Shown here in pieces: positions 6,305-16,551 of a stretch of 35,606 bases of DNA. The translations under genes were made by a program, and so were the position numbers. The DNA is from Chthoniobacter flavus (GTDB lineage Bacteria > Verrucomicrobiota > Verrucomicrobiia > Chthoniobacterales > Chthoniobacteraceae). Within the stretch, counting starts at the first letter, position 1; each line of letters starts with the position of its first letter. The notes under the pieces were generated by a model. It saw only the letters and a list, made by a program, of their open reading frames with translations. It made no database searches and was not told where the DNA came from. The stretch spans positions 1 to 35,606 of the forward strand of contig CAMAUX010000059.1 in the NCBI GenBank assembly GCA_945861435.1, read 5' to 3'.

Positions 6305-7087
6305 TTACTGAAAGCGCACCCGGATCGGATTCTCAGTTTCCACCTTCACACCGGGCATTCCCTTGAGCAGTTCACGTGCTTCGGGTGAGGTGGGATCTTT
6401 CACCTTGCTCAGGACCTTGAACTTGGCGGGATCCGCCATGATTTTGTCGAACTCCACGTCCATGAACGTGATCCGCGAACCCTCCCGATGCGTGGCGTTG
6501 GTGTCGACGATGGCGCCTTCAAACTCAAGTTCCACGCGCATCCTCGCGCCCTTGAACATCTGCGCCATCATCGGAAGCATCTGCTCGGCCATCGCCTCCA
6601 TCTCAGGGGTCTGCGCCGCCTTCAACTTCTCCTGATCCTTCGCATCCGTCTTCGGCATCGAAAGCACCAGTTCGGAAGGATTGCCCTTCTTGAATCCGAC
6701 CGTGAGCGACTTCCCTTCGACGCCCGGTCCGGCAGCCTGTCCCATCTTGGAAAGATCCAGATGGATCCTGCCAATATCGGTGAATGCGAATGTGGCGGTG
6801 TATCCCTCCCTGCCCTCCTGCTCGATCTTTTTGGCGCCAACAAACGTGACTCCTTCTCCGAGCGCGAGTGCGGCGGCCCGGAGTTCCTCCTCGTTGATCT
6901 CAGTAGGCGCCTTGCCTTTATCGCCACCAAGCAACTTGGCCTGCGCCAGCATCGCGGTGCTCACGCTCACCGATTGCTCGATCGTCCCGGATCCATCCGG
7001 CTTCACATGAACAAGGACCCCAACCTCAAAACAGGCAGAGCAAAAATGCACGACGAGGACAGCAAGAAGAATGCGGATGATTTTCAT
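6305..7087 (-). CDS. Putative lipoprotein of unknown function
   Basis: 260 residues. It begins MKIIRILLAVLVVHFCSAC, a signal peptide ending in a lipobox-like CSA-C19, so membrane anchoring by a lipid on C19 is plausible although the -3 residue is not the usual Leu. The mature part starts FEVGVLVHVKPDGSGTIEQ, a beta-strand pattern with a DGSG turn, followed by an alternation of helices and strands and many Lys and Glu residues. I recognise no catalytic motif or named family. It lies 104 bp downstream of DUF1501 on the same strand and converges tightly with the esterase gene, so it may be an independent gene or the tail of the DUF1501 operon. Confidence 0.75.
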   Translation of the reverse strand: MKIIRILLAVLVVHFCSACFEVGVLVHVKPDGSGTIEQSVSVSTAMLAQAKLLGGDKGKAPTEINEEELRAAALALGEGVTFVGAKKIEQEGREGYTATFAFTDIGRIHLDLSKMGQAAGPGVEGKSLTVGFKKGNPSELVLSMPKTDAKDQEKLKAAQTPEMEAMAEQMLPMMAQMFKGARMRVELEFEGAIVDTNATHREGSRITFMDVEFDKIMADPAKFKVLSKVKDPTSPEARELLKGMPGVKVETENPIRVRFQ

Positions 7088-7191
7088 GGGGAGGAGATTT
7101 TCAGGGAAAACGAAACCGGATTTGGGAGCCGCTCACAAAGCAATTCGCCGCGCACAGACCCCTTCCAATACAGGCTCGTGCCGCGGCCAAC

Positions 7192-8688
7192 CTAGGCGAG
7201 AAGCGGCTTCACCACCGAAGCCGATTCCACGCCGGTGAGCCGCTGATCGAGTCCCTGCACCTTGTAGGTGAAGCGCTCGTGGTCGATGCCCATGCAGTGA
7301 AGGATCGTCGCATTGAGATCGTTGAGCGGCACCGGATCGCTGGCGACGTTGTAGGAAAAATCGTCCGTCTCCCCGTGGCTGATGCCTCCCTTCACACCGC
7401 CCCCGGCCATCCACATGCAGAAGTTGCGCGGGTGATGGTCGCGTCCGTAGTTGGTGGCCGTGAGCGTGCCCTGCGAGTAGACGGTGCGCCCGAACTCACC
7501 GCCCCAGACGACGAGGGTGTCGTCCAAAAGGCCGCGCTGGCGCAGATCAGCGATGAGAGCGCCCGTGCCCTGGTCCGTGTCCACACACTGGTTGCGCAAC
7601 TGGTTGGGGAGACCGCCGTGCTGGTCCCAGCCCCGGTGCATGATCTGCACCACACGCACCCCGCGCTCCACGAGGCGGCGTGCCATCAGCGCGCTGTGGG
7701 CGAAGGACCCCGGCTTGCGAACTTCGGCTCCGTACAAGTCCAGCACGCTCTGCGGCTCGTTGCTGAGCTCCACAAGCTCCGGCACGCTGGCCTGCATCCG
7801 AAATGCCATCTCGTACTGTGCGATCCGGGTCTGGATTTCCGGATCGCCCATCCGCGCAAAGTTGCGCTGGTTGAGGGCCCCAAGCGCATCGAGCATCGCG
7901 CGCCGATCGCCCGCGCCCACGCCCTCCGGATTGGGCAGGTAGAGCACGGGATCGCCGCTGCCGCGCAGCGCCACGCCGTTGTGTCGGGTCGGGAGAAAAC
8001 CGCTGGCCCACATCCGCGAAAACAGCGCCTGGCCGTTGCTGCCGGTGGGAAACTGCGGCGTCAGCGCGACGAAGGAAGGCAGATCGTTGTTCTCGCTGCC
8101 CAGACCGTACGAGAGCCATGAGCCGATACTGGCGCGGCCAGGGATCTCGGAACCGGTCATCACGAAAGTGCAGGCCGGGTCGTGGTTGATGGCGCTGGTG
8201 CTCACCGTCTTGATGAGCGCGATCTCGTCCACCACCTTCGCCGTGTGTGGAAGCAACTCGCTCACCCAGCGGCCACACTTGCCGTGCTGCGTGAAGGTGA
8301 ACATCGAGGGTGCCACCGGAAAGCGCGCCTGGCCGGAAGTCATCCCGGTGATGCGCTGACCGCCGCGCACCTCGGAAGGCAGCTCCTTGTCGAAGTGTTC
8401 CTTGAGCCCGGGCTTGTAATCCCACAGGTCGATCTGCGAGGGACCGCCGTTCATGTGGAGATAGATCAGCGCCTTCGCCTTCGCCGCAAAATGCGGAAGG
8501 CCCGGCTGCGCAGGATGCACGCGAGCACCAGACGCAACCGCAGCGGCCACGGCCGCAGCCGATGGCGACTGCGCCCCGGCGCTCCGACCCATGAGATGTG
8601 CGAGCGCGATGCCGCCCACGCGCAGGCCCGCACTGCCAAAGAACTGGCGGCGGGTCTGCAGAAGATGATGCTCAATCAGCGGGTCCAT
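7192..8688 (-). CDS. DUF1501 family protein, Tat-exported
   Basis: 498 residues from the ATG at 8688. A GTG at 8694 would instead overlap the stop of the upstream gene by 4 bp (GTGA), so tight coupling holds either way. The N-terminus has a twin-arginine motif TRRQFF (12-17) before a hydrophobic stretch. Family landmarks are [38 protein letters not shown] and [20 protein letters not shown]1501 belongs to the alkaline phosphatase/sulfatase superfamily and is nearly always encoded just after a PSCyt/PSD1 protein, as here. Its reaction is not established. The Tat signal implies export in folded form, consistent with a metal-containing periplasmic protein. Confidence 0.92.
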   Translation of the reverse strand: MDPLIEHHLLQTRRQFFGSAGLRVGGIALAHLMGRSAGAQSPSAAAVAAAVASGARVHPAQPGLPHFAAKAKALIYLHMNGGPSQIDLWDYKPGLKEHFDKELPSEVRGGQRITGMTSGQARFPVAPSMFTFTQHGKCGRWVSELLPHTAKVVDEIALIKTVSTSAINHDPACTFVMTGSEIPGRASIGSWLSYGLGSENNDLPSFVALTPQFPTGSNGQALFSRMWASGFLPTRHNGVALRGSGDPVLYLPNPEGVGAGDRRAMLDALGALNQRNFARMGDPEIQTRIAQYEMAFRMQASVPELVELSNEPQSVLDLYGAEVRKPGSFAHSALMARRLVERGVRVVQIMHRGWDQHGGLPNQLRNQCVDTDQGTGALIADLRQRGLLDDTLVVWGGEFGRTVYSQGTLTATNYGRDHHPRNFCMWMAGGGVKGGISHGETDDFSYNVASDPVPLNDLNATILHCMGIDHERFTYKVQGLDQRLTGVESASVVKPLLA

Positions 8689-8690
8689 GA

Positions 8691-11600
8691 TCACTGGAGG
8701 TTGAGGGCTTCATCGAGGTTGAGCACAAGGTTCGCCACAAGCGTCCATGCCGCGAGCTCGGGCTCCTGCAGTCCGGTCCGCGGCTGACTCTCACCCGTGC
8801 GGATCATGCGTCCTGCGGCAGCCGGGTTCTGCTGGTAACCCGCCGCATGCCGATCCAGCGCGGCCTTCACCAGTGCGGCCTCCGCGGGTTCAGGCCGGCG
8901 CGCCAGCGCGGTGCGAAAGGCAAACTCGATGCGCTCGCCCGCCGACGGTCCGGCTTCGGAAAGGATCCTCTCGGCGAATGCGCGCGCGGCCTCGAAGAAC
9001 TGCACGTCATTCATGAGCTGGAGGGCTTGGAGCGGAGTGTTGCTGCGTTCGCGGCGCATGCAGCTCTGTTCACGCGAAGGACCGTCGAAGTTGGCCATGA
9101 GGGGCGGTGGCGCCGTCCGCTTCAGGAACGTGTAGAGGCTGCGGCGGTAGAGCGCGGGGCCGCTATCCGCCTTGTAAAAGCGGGTGTTGGATCCGACGAA
9201 GCCCACCGGCTCCCAGATGTTCTCGGGTTGGTAAATACGCACGCCCTTGCCCCCGAGCTCGCGACGCAACAGACCCGAAACCGCGAGCGCCTGATCGCGC
9301 AGTTCCTCCGCATCGAGCCGGAAACGAGGCCCGCGCGCCAGCAGCCGGTTCTCAGGATCACGCGACCAGAGGGCGGGCGCAGCTGCAGCCTCCTGCTGGT
9401 AGGCGCTCGACGTGACGAACAGCTTCACGAGCGCCTTCACGTCCCAGCCCGATTCCCGGAAACGGATCGCAAGCCAGTCGAGCAATTCGGGATGGCTCGG
9501 GCTCTCGCCTTGAGAACCAAAGTCGCCGGAGCTCCGCACGAGCCCCACACCGAAGAACTGCTGCCAGAAACGGTTCACGGTCACGCGCGCTGTCAGGGGA
9601 TGCGAGTCGGAGACCAGCCAGCGCGCAAGGTCGAGCCGGGTGGGCGCTTCCGGCACGGCGGCCGCGAGCGGTGGAAGGATGGCGGGCACGCGTGGCGCCA
9701 CCTTCTCGCCGGGCTTGTCGTAAGCGCCGCGCTGCATGACGAAGCTTTCCCGCGGCTTGTCCATGTCCCGCATGATGAAGGACGCGGGGATGGCGGCATC
9801 GATTTCCTCGCGTTCCTTGCGCAGCTTGCGTTCGGCGTCCTGCAAGGGGCCGAGGGTTTGCTTCGTGGTGGAGCAGACGCTGCCCAGAAAATACTCGCGC
9901 AGCTGCCGCTGTTGATCGGGCGTGCGCTTGTCCTCGGCCACCTTGTGGAGCTTGTTGATCTCCGGTGGAAGCCCCTGAGTGTCCTTGCCCTTGTGCGCCT
10001 TGATCCAGACCTCAAGCGATTTGCGCGGATCGTTGGCGGCATCCACCCGGCCCACCATCTGCAACTGGTCGAAGTAAGCGGTGCCGCCGTGCAGAGTGAA
10101 AGCAAACCCAAGCACCTGATCACCGGCCTTGAGCCCAAGCTTCGTCACATCCACCTCCAGTTGCGCCCAGTTCCCAGGCTGCGGCAGCGCACCCGCGCCG
10201 AAACGCGTGGTGGTGTCAGCCGTGCCGTAGTTGATGGCCTGCAGATCGCCCCACAAGGCGCGGTGCTTCCACTGGTCGGTGTGGATCTGGAGCATCACCG
10301 CCGTGGGTGGTTCGGCCGGATCCAGAAAAACCATCATCGAGAGCCGCGCGCACGGGGGCACTTCAAAGGGCGCCGCGCCGCTTTGGTAGAAGTTCTGCGC
10401 CACCGCCTTGCCCGACACCTTCAGCGAACGCTGGCCCGAACAGACAGGGCCGTTGTCCTTGGTCACCCACACCGGCTTCACGTCCGCGGGCGAGGACTGC
10501 ACCTTTGCTCCGGCCGGAAAGTCGTCGTCGAAAAGCGGCAGGGTCTCTTCCTGGGGCAGGATCGGCGGGCTGGCCTTGGCGGGATCAGAGTAATCGAGCT
10601 TCGCGATCTGTGCTTGGAGTTCGGTGCCAGCCTTGGCGATGCGACCCTCGAGATCCTTGAGCCGCGCGGCCTGCTCCGGAGTGGAGAGCTTCACCACGGG
10701 GGCGGTGAGCAGCGCATTGCCGTCCATGGCCGGATCGGCGCTCACGTTGTAGAAGGCGTAGAGCTCGTAAAACTCGCGCTGGCTAATCGGATCGAACTTG
10801 TGGTCGTGACACACCGCGCAGCCCGCAGTGAGGCCCATCCATGTCTGCGCCATGGTGGCCGTGCGGTCGACCGCGTAACGATAGGTGAACTCGGCTGCGA
10901 TCGCACCGCCCTCGCTCGTCGTCACGTTGCAGCGATTGAATCCGGTGGCCACGAGCTGGTCGTTGGTCGGGCTGGGCAGAAGGTCGCCCGCGATTTGCTC
11001 GATCGTGAAGTCCCGAAAGGAGAGGTTGCGGTTGAAGGCGCCGACCACCCAGTCGCGGTAGGGCCACATGGAACGCTCGTTGTCGAGATGCAGACCGTGC
11101 GTGTCTCCGTACCGCGCCACATCCAGCCAGTGCCGCGCCATCTGCTCGCCGAAATGCGGGGAGGCCAGCAGACGGTCCACCAGCTTCGGGTACGCATCAG
11201 GAGAGCTGTCCGCGAGGAAAGCATCCACTTCCGCCATGCTCGGCGGCAGGCCTGTGAGCGCGAGCGTCACGCGGCGCACGAGAGTCTCCTTGGAGGCGCG
11301 CGGTTTGTAAGCGAACTTCTCAGCGGAAAGACGTTTGAGCAGAAAAGCATCGAGCGCGCCGCCCTCCACCCCTTGCGGCAGCGGCGGCACCACGGGCTGC
11401 ACCGGCGCCTCAAAGGCCCAGTGCTTCTGATACTTCGCACCCTCGGAAATCCAGCGCCGCAACGTCTCCTTTTCGGAAGCGGAAAGAGTCTTGTGGGACT
11501 TGGGCGGCGGCATGAGTTCATCCCGGTCCGCGGTGATGATGCGTTTCCAGAGCGCGCTCGCGTCGGGGTTGCCCGGCACCACGGCCAACTCCCCGCTCTC

Positions 11601-11876
11601 GCCTTTGCCATAGGCTCCCGCAACTCCAGCAACTCCAGCAACTCCCGCAGCCTCGCCCGCGGTGCTTGGAGCCTCGGGCACGTCGAGGCGCAGGCCGGCC
11701 TTGCGCTTCTTGGCATCGAAGCCGTGGCACGCAAAGCACTTGTCCGAAAGCACCGGCCGCACGTCCCGGTTGAACTCCAGCGGAGCGGCATCCGCACGCA
11801 GCACGCAGGGCCGCAGCACGGCGAAGAAAGCCGGCACGGGCAACAGAAAACGCAGGATGGAACGGGAGACTCGCAA
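8691..11876 (-). CDS. PSCyt1-PSCyt2(DUF1549)-PSD1(DUF1553) secreted cytochrome-like protein
   Basis: 1061 residues. The start is a TTG at 11876; an in-frame stop lies closely upstream, and this start gives a good signal peptide (cleavage near RADA). Domains in order: PSCyt1 with heme-binding type motif C47-FAC-H51 (about 36-135), DUF1549/PSCyt2 (about 180-400) with a second CXXCH (CAVCHDH), a central beta-rich segment (about 470-640, [11 protein letters not shown] to [15 protein letters not shown]) that resembles a carbohydrate-binding or LamG-like insert, and DUF1553/PSD1 (about 770-1030). A short Val-Ala-Gly repeat (about 75-90) comes from a 9-bp DNA repeat. Such proteins are abundant in Planctomycetota and Verrucomicrobiota and are thought to take part in extracellular oxidation, unproven. 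It is first in an operon with DUF1501 and divergent from a sensor kinase gene. Confidence 0.92.
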   Translation of the reverse strand: MRVSRSILRFLLPVPAFFAVLRPCVLRADAAPLEFNRDVRPVLSDKCFACHGFDAKKRKAGLRLDVPEAPSTAGEAAGVAGVAGVAGAYGKGESGELAVVPGNPDASALWKRIITADRDELMPPPKSHKTLSASEKETLRRWISEGAKYQKHWAFEAPVQPVVPPLPQGVEGGALDAFLLKRLSAEKFAYKPRASKETLVRRVTLALTGLPPSMAEVDAFLADSSPDAYPKLVDRLLASPHFGEQMARHWLDVARYGDTHGLHLDNERSMWPYRDWVVGAFNRNLSFRDFTIEQIAGDLLPSPTNDQLVATGFNRCNVTTSEGGAIAAEFTYRYAVDRTATMAQTWMGLTAGCAVCHDHKFDPISQREFYELYAFYNVSADPAMDGNALLTAPVVKLSTPEQAARLKDLEGRIAKAGTELQAQIAKLDYSDPAKASPPILPQEETLPLFDDDFPAGAKVQSSPADVKPVWVTKDNGPVCSGQRSLKVSGKAVAQNFYQSGAAPFEVPPCARLSMMVFLDPAEPPTAVMLQIHTDQWKHRALWGDLQAINYGTADTTTRFGAGALPQPGNWAQLEVDVTKLGLKAGDQVLGFAFTLHGGTAYFDQLQMVGRVDAANDPRKSLEVWIKAHKGKDTQGLPPEINKLHKVAEDKRTPDQQRQLREYFLGSVCSTTKQTLGPLQDAERKLRKEREEIDAAIPASFIMRDMDKPRESFVMQRGAYDKPGEKVAPRVPAILPPLAAAVPEAPTRLDLARWLVSDSHPLTARVTVNRFWQQFFGVGLVRSSGDFGSQGESPSHPELLDWLAIRFRESGWDVKALVKLFVTSSAYQQEAAAAPALWSRDPENRLLARGPRFRLDAEELRDQALAVSGLLRRELGGKGVRIYQPENIWEPVGFVGSNTRFYKADSGPALYRRSLYTFLKRTAPPPLMANFDGPSREQSCMRRERSNTPLQALQLMNDVQFFEAARAFAERILSEAGPSAGERIEFAFRTALARRPEPAEAALVKAALDRHAAGYQQNPAAAGRMIRTGESQPRTGLQEPELAAWTLVANLVLNLDEALNLQ

Positions 11877-12011
11877 GGCAGGGGTGGCCGCTGATCATCA
11901 CTAGGGATGCAGACACCTCCCAACCACCCCCACTTTTGTGTGGTCCCCTTGTTTGCGCTATTGGATCACCCCCCACTTCCTGCGAATCTGAGCGTCTTGT
12001 CCGCCCGCGTG

Positions 12012-15000
12012 ATGACCCCGCGCCGCACCACCCAGAAACGATCCCGCACCCTGTGCACCACCACGCCCACATCGGCACCGTGGGTCGCGCTGGCGTTGGC
12101 ATTGGCCTTGGCGTTGACGCTGGTGAAACCGACATCCAACGCCCATGCGGCCGCCGCGCGGTATCTGATCGAAGGCTGGGGCACCGAGGACGGCCTGCCA
12201 CAGAACATCGTCCATGCCGTGGCTCAAACACCCGATGGATTCCTGTGGTGCGCAACGCCCGGCGGACTCGCCCGCTTTGACGGGATACGCTTTGTGACCT
12301 TCAACGCCGCCAGCACCCCGGCGCTGGGCACAGGCCGCATCCGGGCGCTTCTCGTGGACCGCCAAGGTGTGCTCTGGGCCTGCACTCAGGAGGGCGGGCT
12401 GATCCGCCGCACCCAGGGGATTTTTGAAAGCATCCCGCTTCCGCCACCGGAGGGCGGTGGCCGACGCACCTTTGTAGGCCTCGCGGACGATGCCTCCGGC
12501 ACGCTGTGGCTCTCCAGCGAGGACGGCGCCGTGTTCACCCTGCGCGACGGCGTCCTCGCCACGGTCTCCGGACAATGGCCCGCGCGCGCCCCGTTCACCG
12601 CCCTCGCAGATGCGCGCGGCGGGGTCTGGGTGCGCAGCCGCTTTGAACTCGCCGAAATCCGCGACGGGACACGCGCACCGGTCCTCGAGGGTCCCTTCGC
12701 CCAATACCAATTCCTCGCCCCCAGCCGCGAAGAGGGTTGGTGGGTGAAAATGGGCGGCCGTGTCCGCCTCTGGCGCGCCGGACAGTGGCTCGGGGAACGA
12801 GCCGCCCCCGCATGGGCCGATCGCGCGGTGCCCTCCGCACTCGAGGACAGGCAGGGCCGTCTGTGGGTGGGCACCAGCGGGCTCGGCCTTTTCCGTTACG
12901 ACCCGGACGGCACCGTCGAACAATTCGCCGCCGCGCAGGGTCTCGGCAGCGATCAAGTCAACAGCCTCTGCGAGGATCGCGAGGGCAACCTCTGGGTAGG
13001 CACCAGTGGCGGAGGCTTGCGCCGCGTGCGCCCCGCACTGGTCCACTTCCTCGGACGAGAACAAGGGTTCGCCTCCAACCAGATCACCGCCGTCTGCGAG
13101 GGCGCCCAAGATGTCCTCTGGGTGGGAACCGAAAACGACGGTCTGCATCGGGTAGAAAAAGGCCGAGCCACCCTCGTACCCGGCAGCGAGCGGATGGCAG
13201 TGCGCTCCGTGCTCCTCACGCGCAAAGGCACCGTGTGGGTCGGTGCCGCGCCGGGCGGCCTCCACCGGATGCAGATCTCTCCAGAAGAACAGAAGCAAGA
13301 GCCCCAAAGCGAAGTACCGAAAAGGGACAGGCTTCAACCTGCCTCCGCCGATCCCGCCATGGCCGCCAGTTCCGTCCTCAGCCTGCTCGAGGACCGCCAG
13401 GGCCGGCTCTGGGTCGGCCGCCAGTCCCCCACCCCACTCCTGTGCCTCGACTCCACAACCGGCATTCCCCTCGCCCTCCCCACCGCACCTGAATCCAGCG
13501 TCCCGACAGACGTGGTCTGCATGGCCGAAGACACCGCAGGCCGCCTCTGGATGGGGACCGACGGCCATGGCCTTTTTTCATGGGACGGGAAGCGCTGGAG
13601 CCGCCTCGAGCGTTCCGGCGGGCTCCCCAGCGAGAGTGTGCGCGCCCTCCATGCCGACGCCGATGGCAGCCTCTGGATCGGGACCGAGGGCGGCGGCCTC
13701 TGCTGGCTGCGCGATGGACGTCTCCACTCCTGCAACACCAAGGACGGCCTCCTCGACGACACCCTCAACTTCCTCGCCGAAGATCTCCATGGCCGCCTCT
13801 GGATGACCTCCTTCCAAGGCGTTTTCCATCTCGCAAAAAAAGACCTCACCTCCTTTTTCTCCGGAAAACTCCCCCGCCTCTCCGCCGTCAGCCTCAACCT
13901 CTCCGACGGCCTCCCCGCACTCGAATGCCCGGGCGGTTTCCAACCCGCCGGATGCCGCTCCCGCGACGGCCGGATCTGGGTTCCAACCCTCCGCGGTCTG
14001 GCCGTGATGACCCCCACAAAACCGCAACCCACCGCCGGATCACGAAAGAGCGCAAATCCACTCTCTACTCCTACTCCGGCTTCCGCTGGCACACCGCCCG
14101 TCCACATCGAGTCCATCAGCATCGACGGCGCACCGGAGGACCCCGCGGAAGGCCGCCTCGAGCTGCTCCCCGGACGGCACCGCTACGAAATCCGGTACAC
14201 AGGCATCCACCTTGGCGCTCCGGCACGCGTGCAGTTCAGGCACAAGCTTGAGGGCTTTGAAAAAAAGTGGGTCGAAGCCGGGACACGCCGCGTTGCCACC
14301 TACAACTACCTGCCTGCGGGCCGCTACCAATTCGAAGTCCAAGCCCGCACTCAGGACGGAGACTGGAACCCCGAAAGTGCGCGCATGGAACTCATCGTGC
14401 CGCCGCGACTCTGGGAACGCACCGGATTCCTGCCGGGGGCGGCCGGCTCCCTGCTCCTTCTCGTGGCCGCGGGTGTGCGCACCATCACCCGGCGCAGGTT
14501 CCAGCGCAGGCTGCGCGAGATCGAGGCGCAGCGCCGCCTCGAAGCCGAACGCACCCGCATCGCCCAAGACATCCACGACGACCTCGGCGCCGGCCTCACC
14601 CAGATCGGCTGGCTCGGGGCGCTCACAGAAAAACAGGCCGCCGACACCGACACCGTGCGCGCACACGCCCGCAAAATCGCCGGCACCGCACGCGACATGG
14701 TCCGCTCCCTCGACGAGATCGTATGGGCCGTGCGCCCTGAGAACGACAGCCTCCAAGCCCTCATCGACTACTTCGGTCACCGGGTCGATGAGTTCTTCGA
14801 CAACAGTCCCGTGCGCGCATGGTTCACGCCGCCAGCCCACGTGCCCCACCTCAGCGTACCCGCCGAACTGCGCCACCACTTCTACCTCGCATGCAAGGAG
14901 GCCCTGCACAACGTGCTCAAACACTCCGCCGCCTCCGAAGTCCGAATCCTCCTCCACGCGGACAACGGCACACTCCGCGCCCGCATCGAAGACAACGGCT

Positions 15001-15239
15001 ACGGCTTACCCGCCAAAACCTCATCCCAAGAGACATCCCAAGCGTTCCCCGCGGAGCCCCAGCAAACCAGCGACTCCCCCGTTCAGGAACCAAGCCACCG
15101 CGGAAACGGGCTTCCCAACATGCGTCAAAGAGTGGAGAACCTCGGCGGCCGCTTCCACATCGAGTCCGCACCGGGCAAAGGCACGGTCGTGAAATTGGAG
15201 GTGCCGCTCCCCGCAGAACCCGCTGCTGCAACTCCCTGA
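12012..15239 (+). CDS. Two-component propeller sensor histidine kinase (Reg_prop, Y_Y_Y, HisKA_3)
   Basis: 1075 residues from the ATG at 12012, which begins a signal anchor with a LALALALALTL core; an ATG at 11907 would add an unlikely leader. The periplasmic part (about 45-660) has at least nine propeller blades of the form LWVGT.GGGL.R. A Y_Y_Y domain (about 720-780) and a transmembrane helix (about 804-826) follow. The kinase core has the phospho-acceptor H855 in DIHDDLGAG (HisKA_3, the NarX-like class) and ATPase boxes N967, D994 (EDNGYG) and GNGLPN (from 1031). About 30 polar residues interrupt the ATP lid between the last two boxes. This is the architecture of glycan-sensing one-protein receptors, but with a separate response regulator encoded 9 bp downstream. 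It is divergent from PSCyt/PSD1, a possible target. Confidence 0.93.
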   Translation: MTPRRTTQKRSRTLCTTTPTSAPWVALALALALALTLVKPTSNAHAAAARYLIEGWGTEDGLPQNIVHAVAQTPDGFLWCATPGGLARFDGIRFVTFNAASTPALGTGRIRALLVDRQGVLWACTQEGGLIRRTQGIFESIPLPPPEGGGRRTFVGLADDASGTLWLSSEDGAVFTLRDGVLATVSGQWPARAPFTALADARGGVWVRSRFELAEIRDGTRAPVLEGPFAQYQFLAPSREEGWWVKMGGRVRLWRAGQWLGERAAPAWADRAVPSALEDRQGRLWVGTSGLGLFRYDPDGTVEQFAAAQGLGSDQVNSLCEDREGNLWVGTSGGGLRRVRPALVHFLGREQGFASNQITAVCEGAQDVLWVGTENDGLHRVEKGRATLVPGSERMAVRSVLLTRKGTVWVGAAPGGLHRMQISPEEQKQEPQSEVPKRDRLQPASADPAMAASSVLSLLEDRQGRLWVGRQSPTPLLCLDSTTGIPLALPTAPESSVPTDVVCMAEDTAGRLWMGTDGHGLFSWDGKRWSRLERSGGLPSESVRALHADADGSLWIGTEGGGLCWLRDGRLHSCNTKDGLLDDTLNFLAEDLHGRLWMTSFQGVFHLAKKDLTSFFSGKLPRLSAVSLNLSDGLPALECPGGFQPAGCRSRDGRIWVPTLRGLAVMTPTKPQPTAGSRKSANPLSTPTPASAGTPPVHIESISIDGAPEDPAEGRLELLPGRHRYEIRYTGIHLGAPARVQFRHKLEGFEKKWVEAGTRRVATYNYLPAGRYQFEVQARTQDGDWNPESARMELIVPPRLWERTGFLPGAAGSLLLLVAAGVRTITRRRFQRRLREIEAQRRLEAERTRIAQDIHDDLGAGLTQIGWLGALTEKQAADTDTVRAHARKIAGTARDMVRSLDEIVWAVRPENDSLQALIDYFGHRVDEFFDNSPVRAWFTPPAHVPHLSVPAELRHHFYLACKEALHNVLKHSAASEVRILLHADNGTLRARIEDNGYGLPAKTSSQETSQAFPAEPQQTSDSPVQEPSHRGNGLPNMRQRVENLGGRFHIESAPGKGTVVKLEVPLPAEPAAATP

Positions 15240-15248
15240 AAACCCCCC

Positions 15249-15890
15249 ATGCCCTCCCCCAAACCCATCCAGATCGTACTCGTGGAAGACAGCGCGCGTC
15301 TGCGTGAAAGCCTCGCCCAAATGCTGGCTCAAAGCCCCGCCCACCGACTCGTGGGCGCGTTCGCCGATGCGGAGACCGCGCTCGCGCAGATCCCCGCTCT
15401 CCGCCCCGATGTGGTGCTCATGGACATCGGCCTGCCCCGCATGTCCGGCATCGAATGCGTCCGCGCACTCAAGGCCCAGATGCCATCGCTCCCCGTCCTG
15501 ATGCTCACCGTCTACGACGAGGGCCCTTTCCTCTTCAACTCCCTCAAAGCCGGCGCCAACGGTTACCTGCTCAAACGCACCGTCGCTGACAAACTCTTGG
15601 ACGCCATCGAGGAGGCGCGCCAGGGCGGCGTCCCGCTGACACGTCAGATGGCCGCAAAAATCGCTGAATACTTCCAGCAGCAGGGCACCATCGTCGCCGA
15701 AGTCGAAACACTCACCCGACGCGAACGCGAAACCCTCGAACTGCTCGCCCAAGGCTTTCTCTACAAGGAAATCGCCGACCGTCTCGGCATCAGCTTGGAC
15801 ACCGTGCGCGAGTACGTCCGCAACATCTACGTGAAGCTCCATGTGAGTTCGCGCACGGAGGCGGTGGTCAAATTCCTCGGCCGCTCCTGA
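15249..15890 (+). CDS. NarL/FixJ-family response regulator
   Basis: 213 residues. The receiver domain (about 7-125) has the acidic pocket VED (13-14), phospho-acceptor D59 in VLMDIGLP, the switch Thr in LMLTVYD and the conserved Lys in YLLKRT. The LuxR-type HTH (about 150-210) contains LTRRERETLELLAQG and YKEIADRLGISLDTVREYVRNIYVKL. It starts 9 bp after the sensor kinase stop, so the two form a cognate pair with HisKA_3 matching NarL output as usual. Likely regulated genes are the divergent PSCyt/PSD1-DUF1501 pair or its own operon. No Shine-Dalgarno sequence is evident, in keeping with neighbours. Confidence 0.95.
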   Translation: MPSPKPIQIVLVEDSARLRESLAQMLAQSPAHRLVGAFADAETALAQIPALRPDVVLMDIGLPRMSGIECVRALKAQMPSLPVLMLTVYDEGPFLFNSLKAGANGYLLKRTVADKLLDAIEEARQGGVPLTRQMAAKIAEYFQQQGTIVAEVETLTRRERETLELLAQGFLYKEIADRLGISLDTVREYVRNIYVKLHVSSRTEAVVKFLGRS

Positions 15891-15934
15891 CCGCCTAGCC
15901 TTCGACAGACGCCCCGCGAAGCCCCCGCGGCCGG

Positions 15935-15979
15935 GTCCATGGCGTCCATGGCGTCCATGGCGTCCATGTAGTCCATGTA
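15935..15979. repeat. 9-bp minisatellite, 5 units
   Basis: Five tandem 9-bp units on the plus strand: GTCCATGGC three times, then GTCCATGTA twice. Read on the minus strand the unit is TGGACGCCA or TGGACTACA. It lies just after the response regulator gene. It shares the YGGACNNCA form with the array at 16623-16721. Confidence 0.95.
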
Positions 15980-16098
15980 GCCCGCAGTCCCCCATATCGG
16001 CTGCGCCTGCGAGGCTTCCAGCCAGCGCCCGAGGTCTCCGATCGCGTGTGCGCTTCAATGTCAGGTTGCGCGATCCCATTTCCCGCTTACGTTGACTG

Positions 16099-16551
16099 GT
16101 GGTCTGGGCGAATCCTGAACTAGCGGGGGTTGCGGAGGGTCTGTGGGAGGCCCGGGAGCGAGTGGGCAAGTGCTGGCTCGCCCGCGTCTACCGGGACGAT
16201 GCGTTGCAGGACGCACTCCACCAACCCGCTCACGAACTGGTCGAGTGGGTGAACCCCCTTCTCCTCTGGCTCGGCGCCGCCCTCCAGGAAGCCGCCCTCC
16301 CACCTCATCCCGGACACGGATCCACGATCGAGGACCAGCTCCACATACTCGCCCGCAAGAGGCTGGCCGGGGGCACCCCGGAGCGCGAACTGCGCCGCGA
16401 GGTGGCCTTGCTTGGCAGCGTGCTGGCAGAGGAACTCGAACGCGGCCTGGAAAACGGCCGCTGGATCACAGAGGCCGAACGCCAGTACGCACGCACCTGC
16501 CTTTGGAAAGCTCTCGAAGCCGCGCGCCGCGCCATCATCGAGAGCGGCTGA
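16099..16551 (+). CDS. Hypothetical helical protein, possibly 5'-truncated
   Basis: 150 residues if the GTG at 16099 is used; an in-frame TGA lies two codons upstream, so no longer start is possible. From about residue 20 the codons show the strong G/C third positions of real genes here, and the frame ends cleanly. The protein looks entirely helical: a leucine/tryptophan-rich segment LVEWVNPLLLWLGAALQEAAL (split at about 48-68), then charged helices (TIEDQLHILARKRL, ELRREVALLGSVLAEELERG). I do not recognise a family. The weak start and repeats on both sides suggest either a small accessory protein or the C-terminal remnant of a larger gene. It lies between two 9-bp minisatellites and upstream of the Rpn-family nuclease. 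Confidence 0.5.
   Translation: MVWANPELAGVAEGLWEARERVGKCWLARVYRDDALQDALHQPAHELVEWVNPLLLWLGAALQEAALPPHPGHGSTIEDQLHILARKRLAGGTPERELRREVALLGSVLAEELERGLENGRWITEAERQYARTCLWKALEAARRAIIESG

Noticed and set aside
8847-11894. 1015-codon plus-strand frame opposite the first PSCyt/PSD1 gene
   Set aside because: Shadow of a gene with clear domain order on the minus strand. It is His/Arg-rich with no motif.
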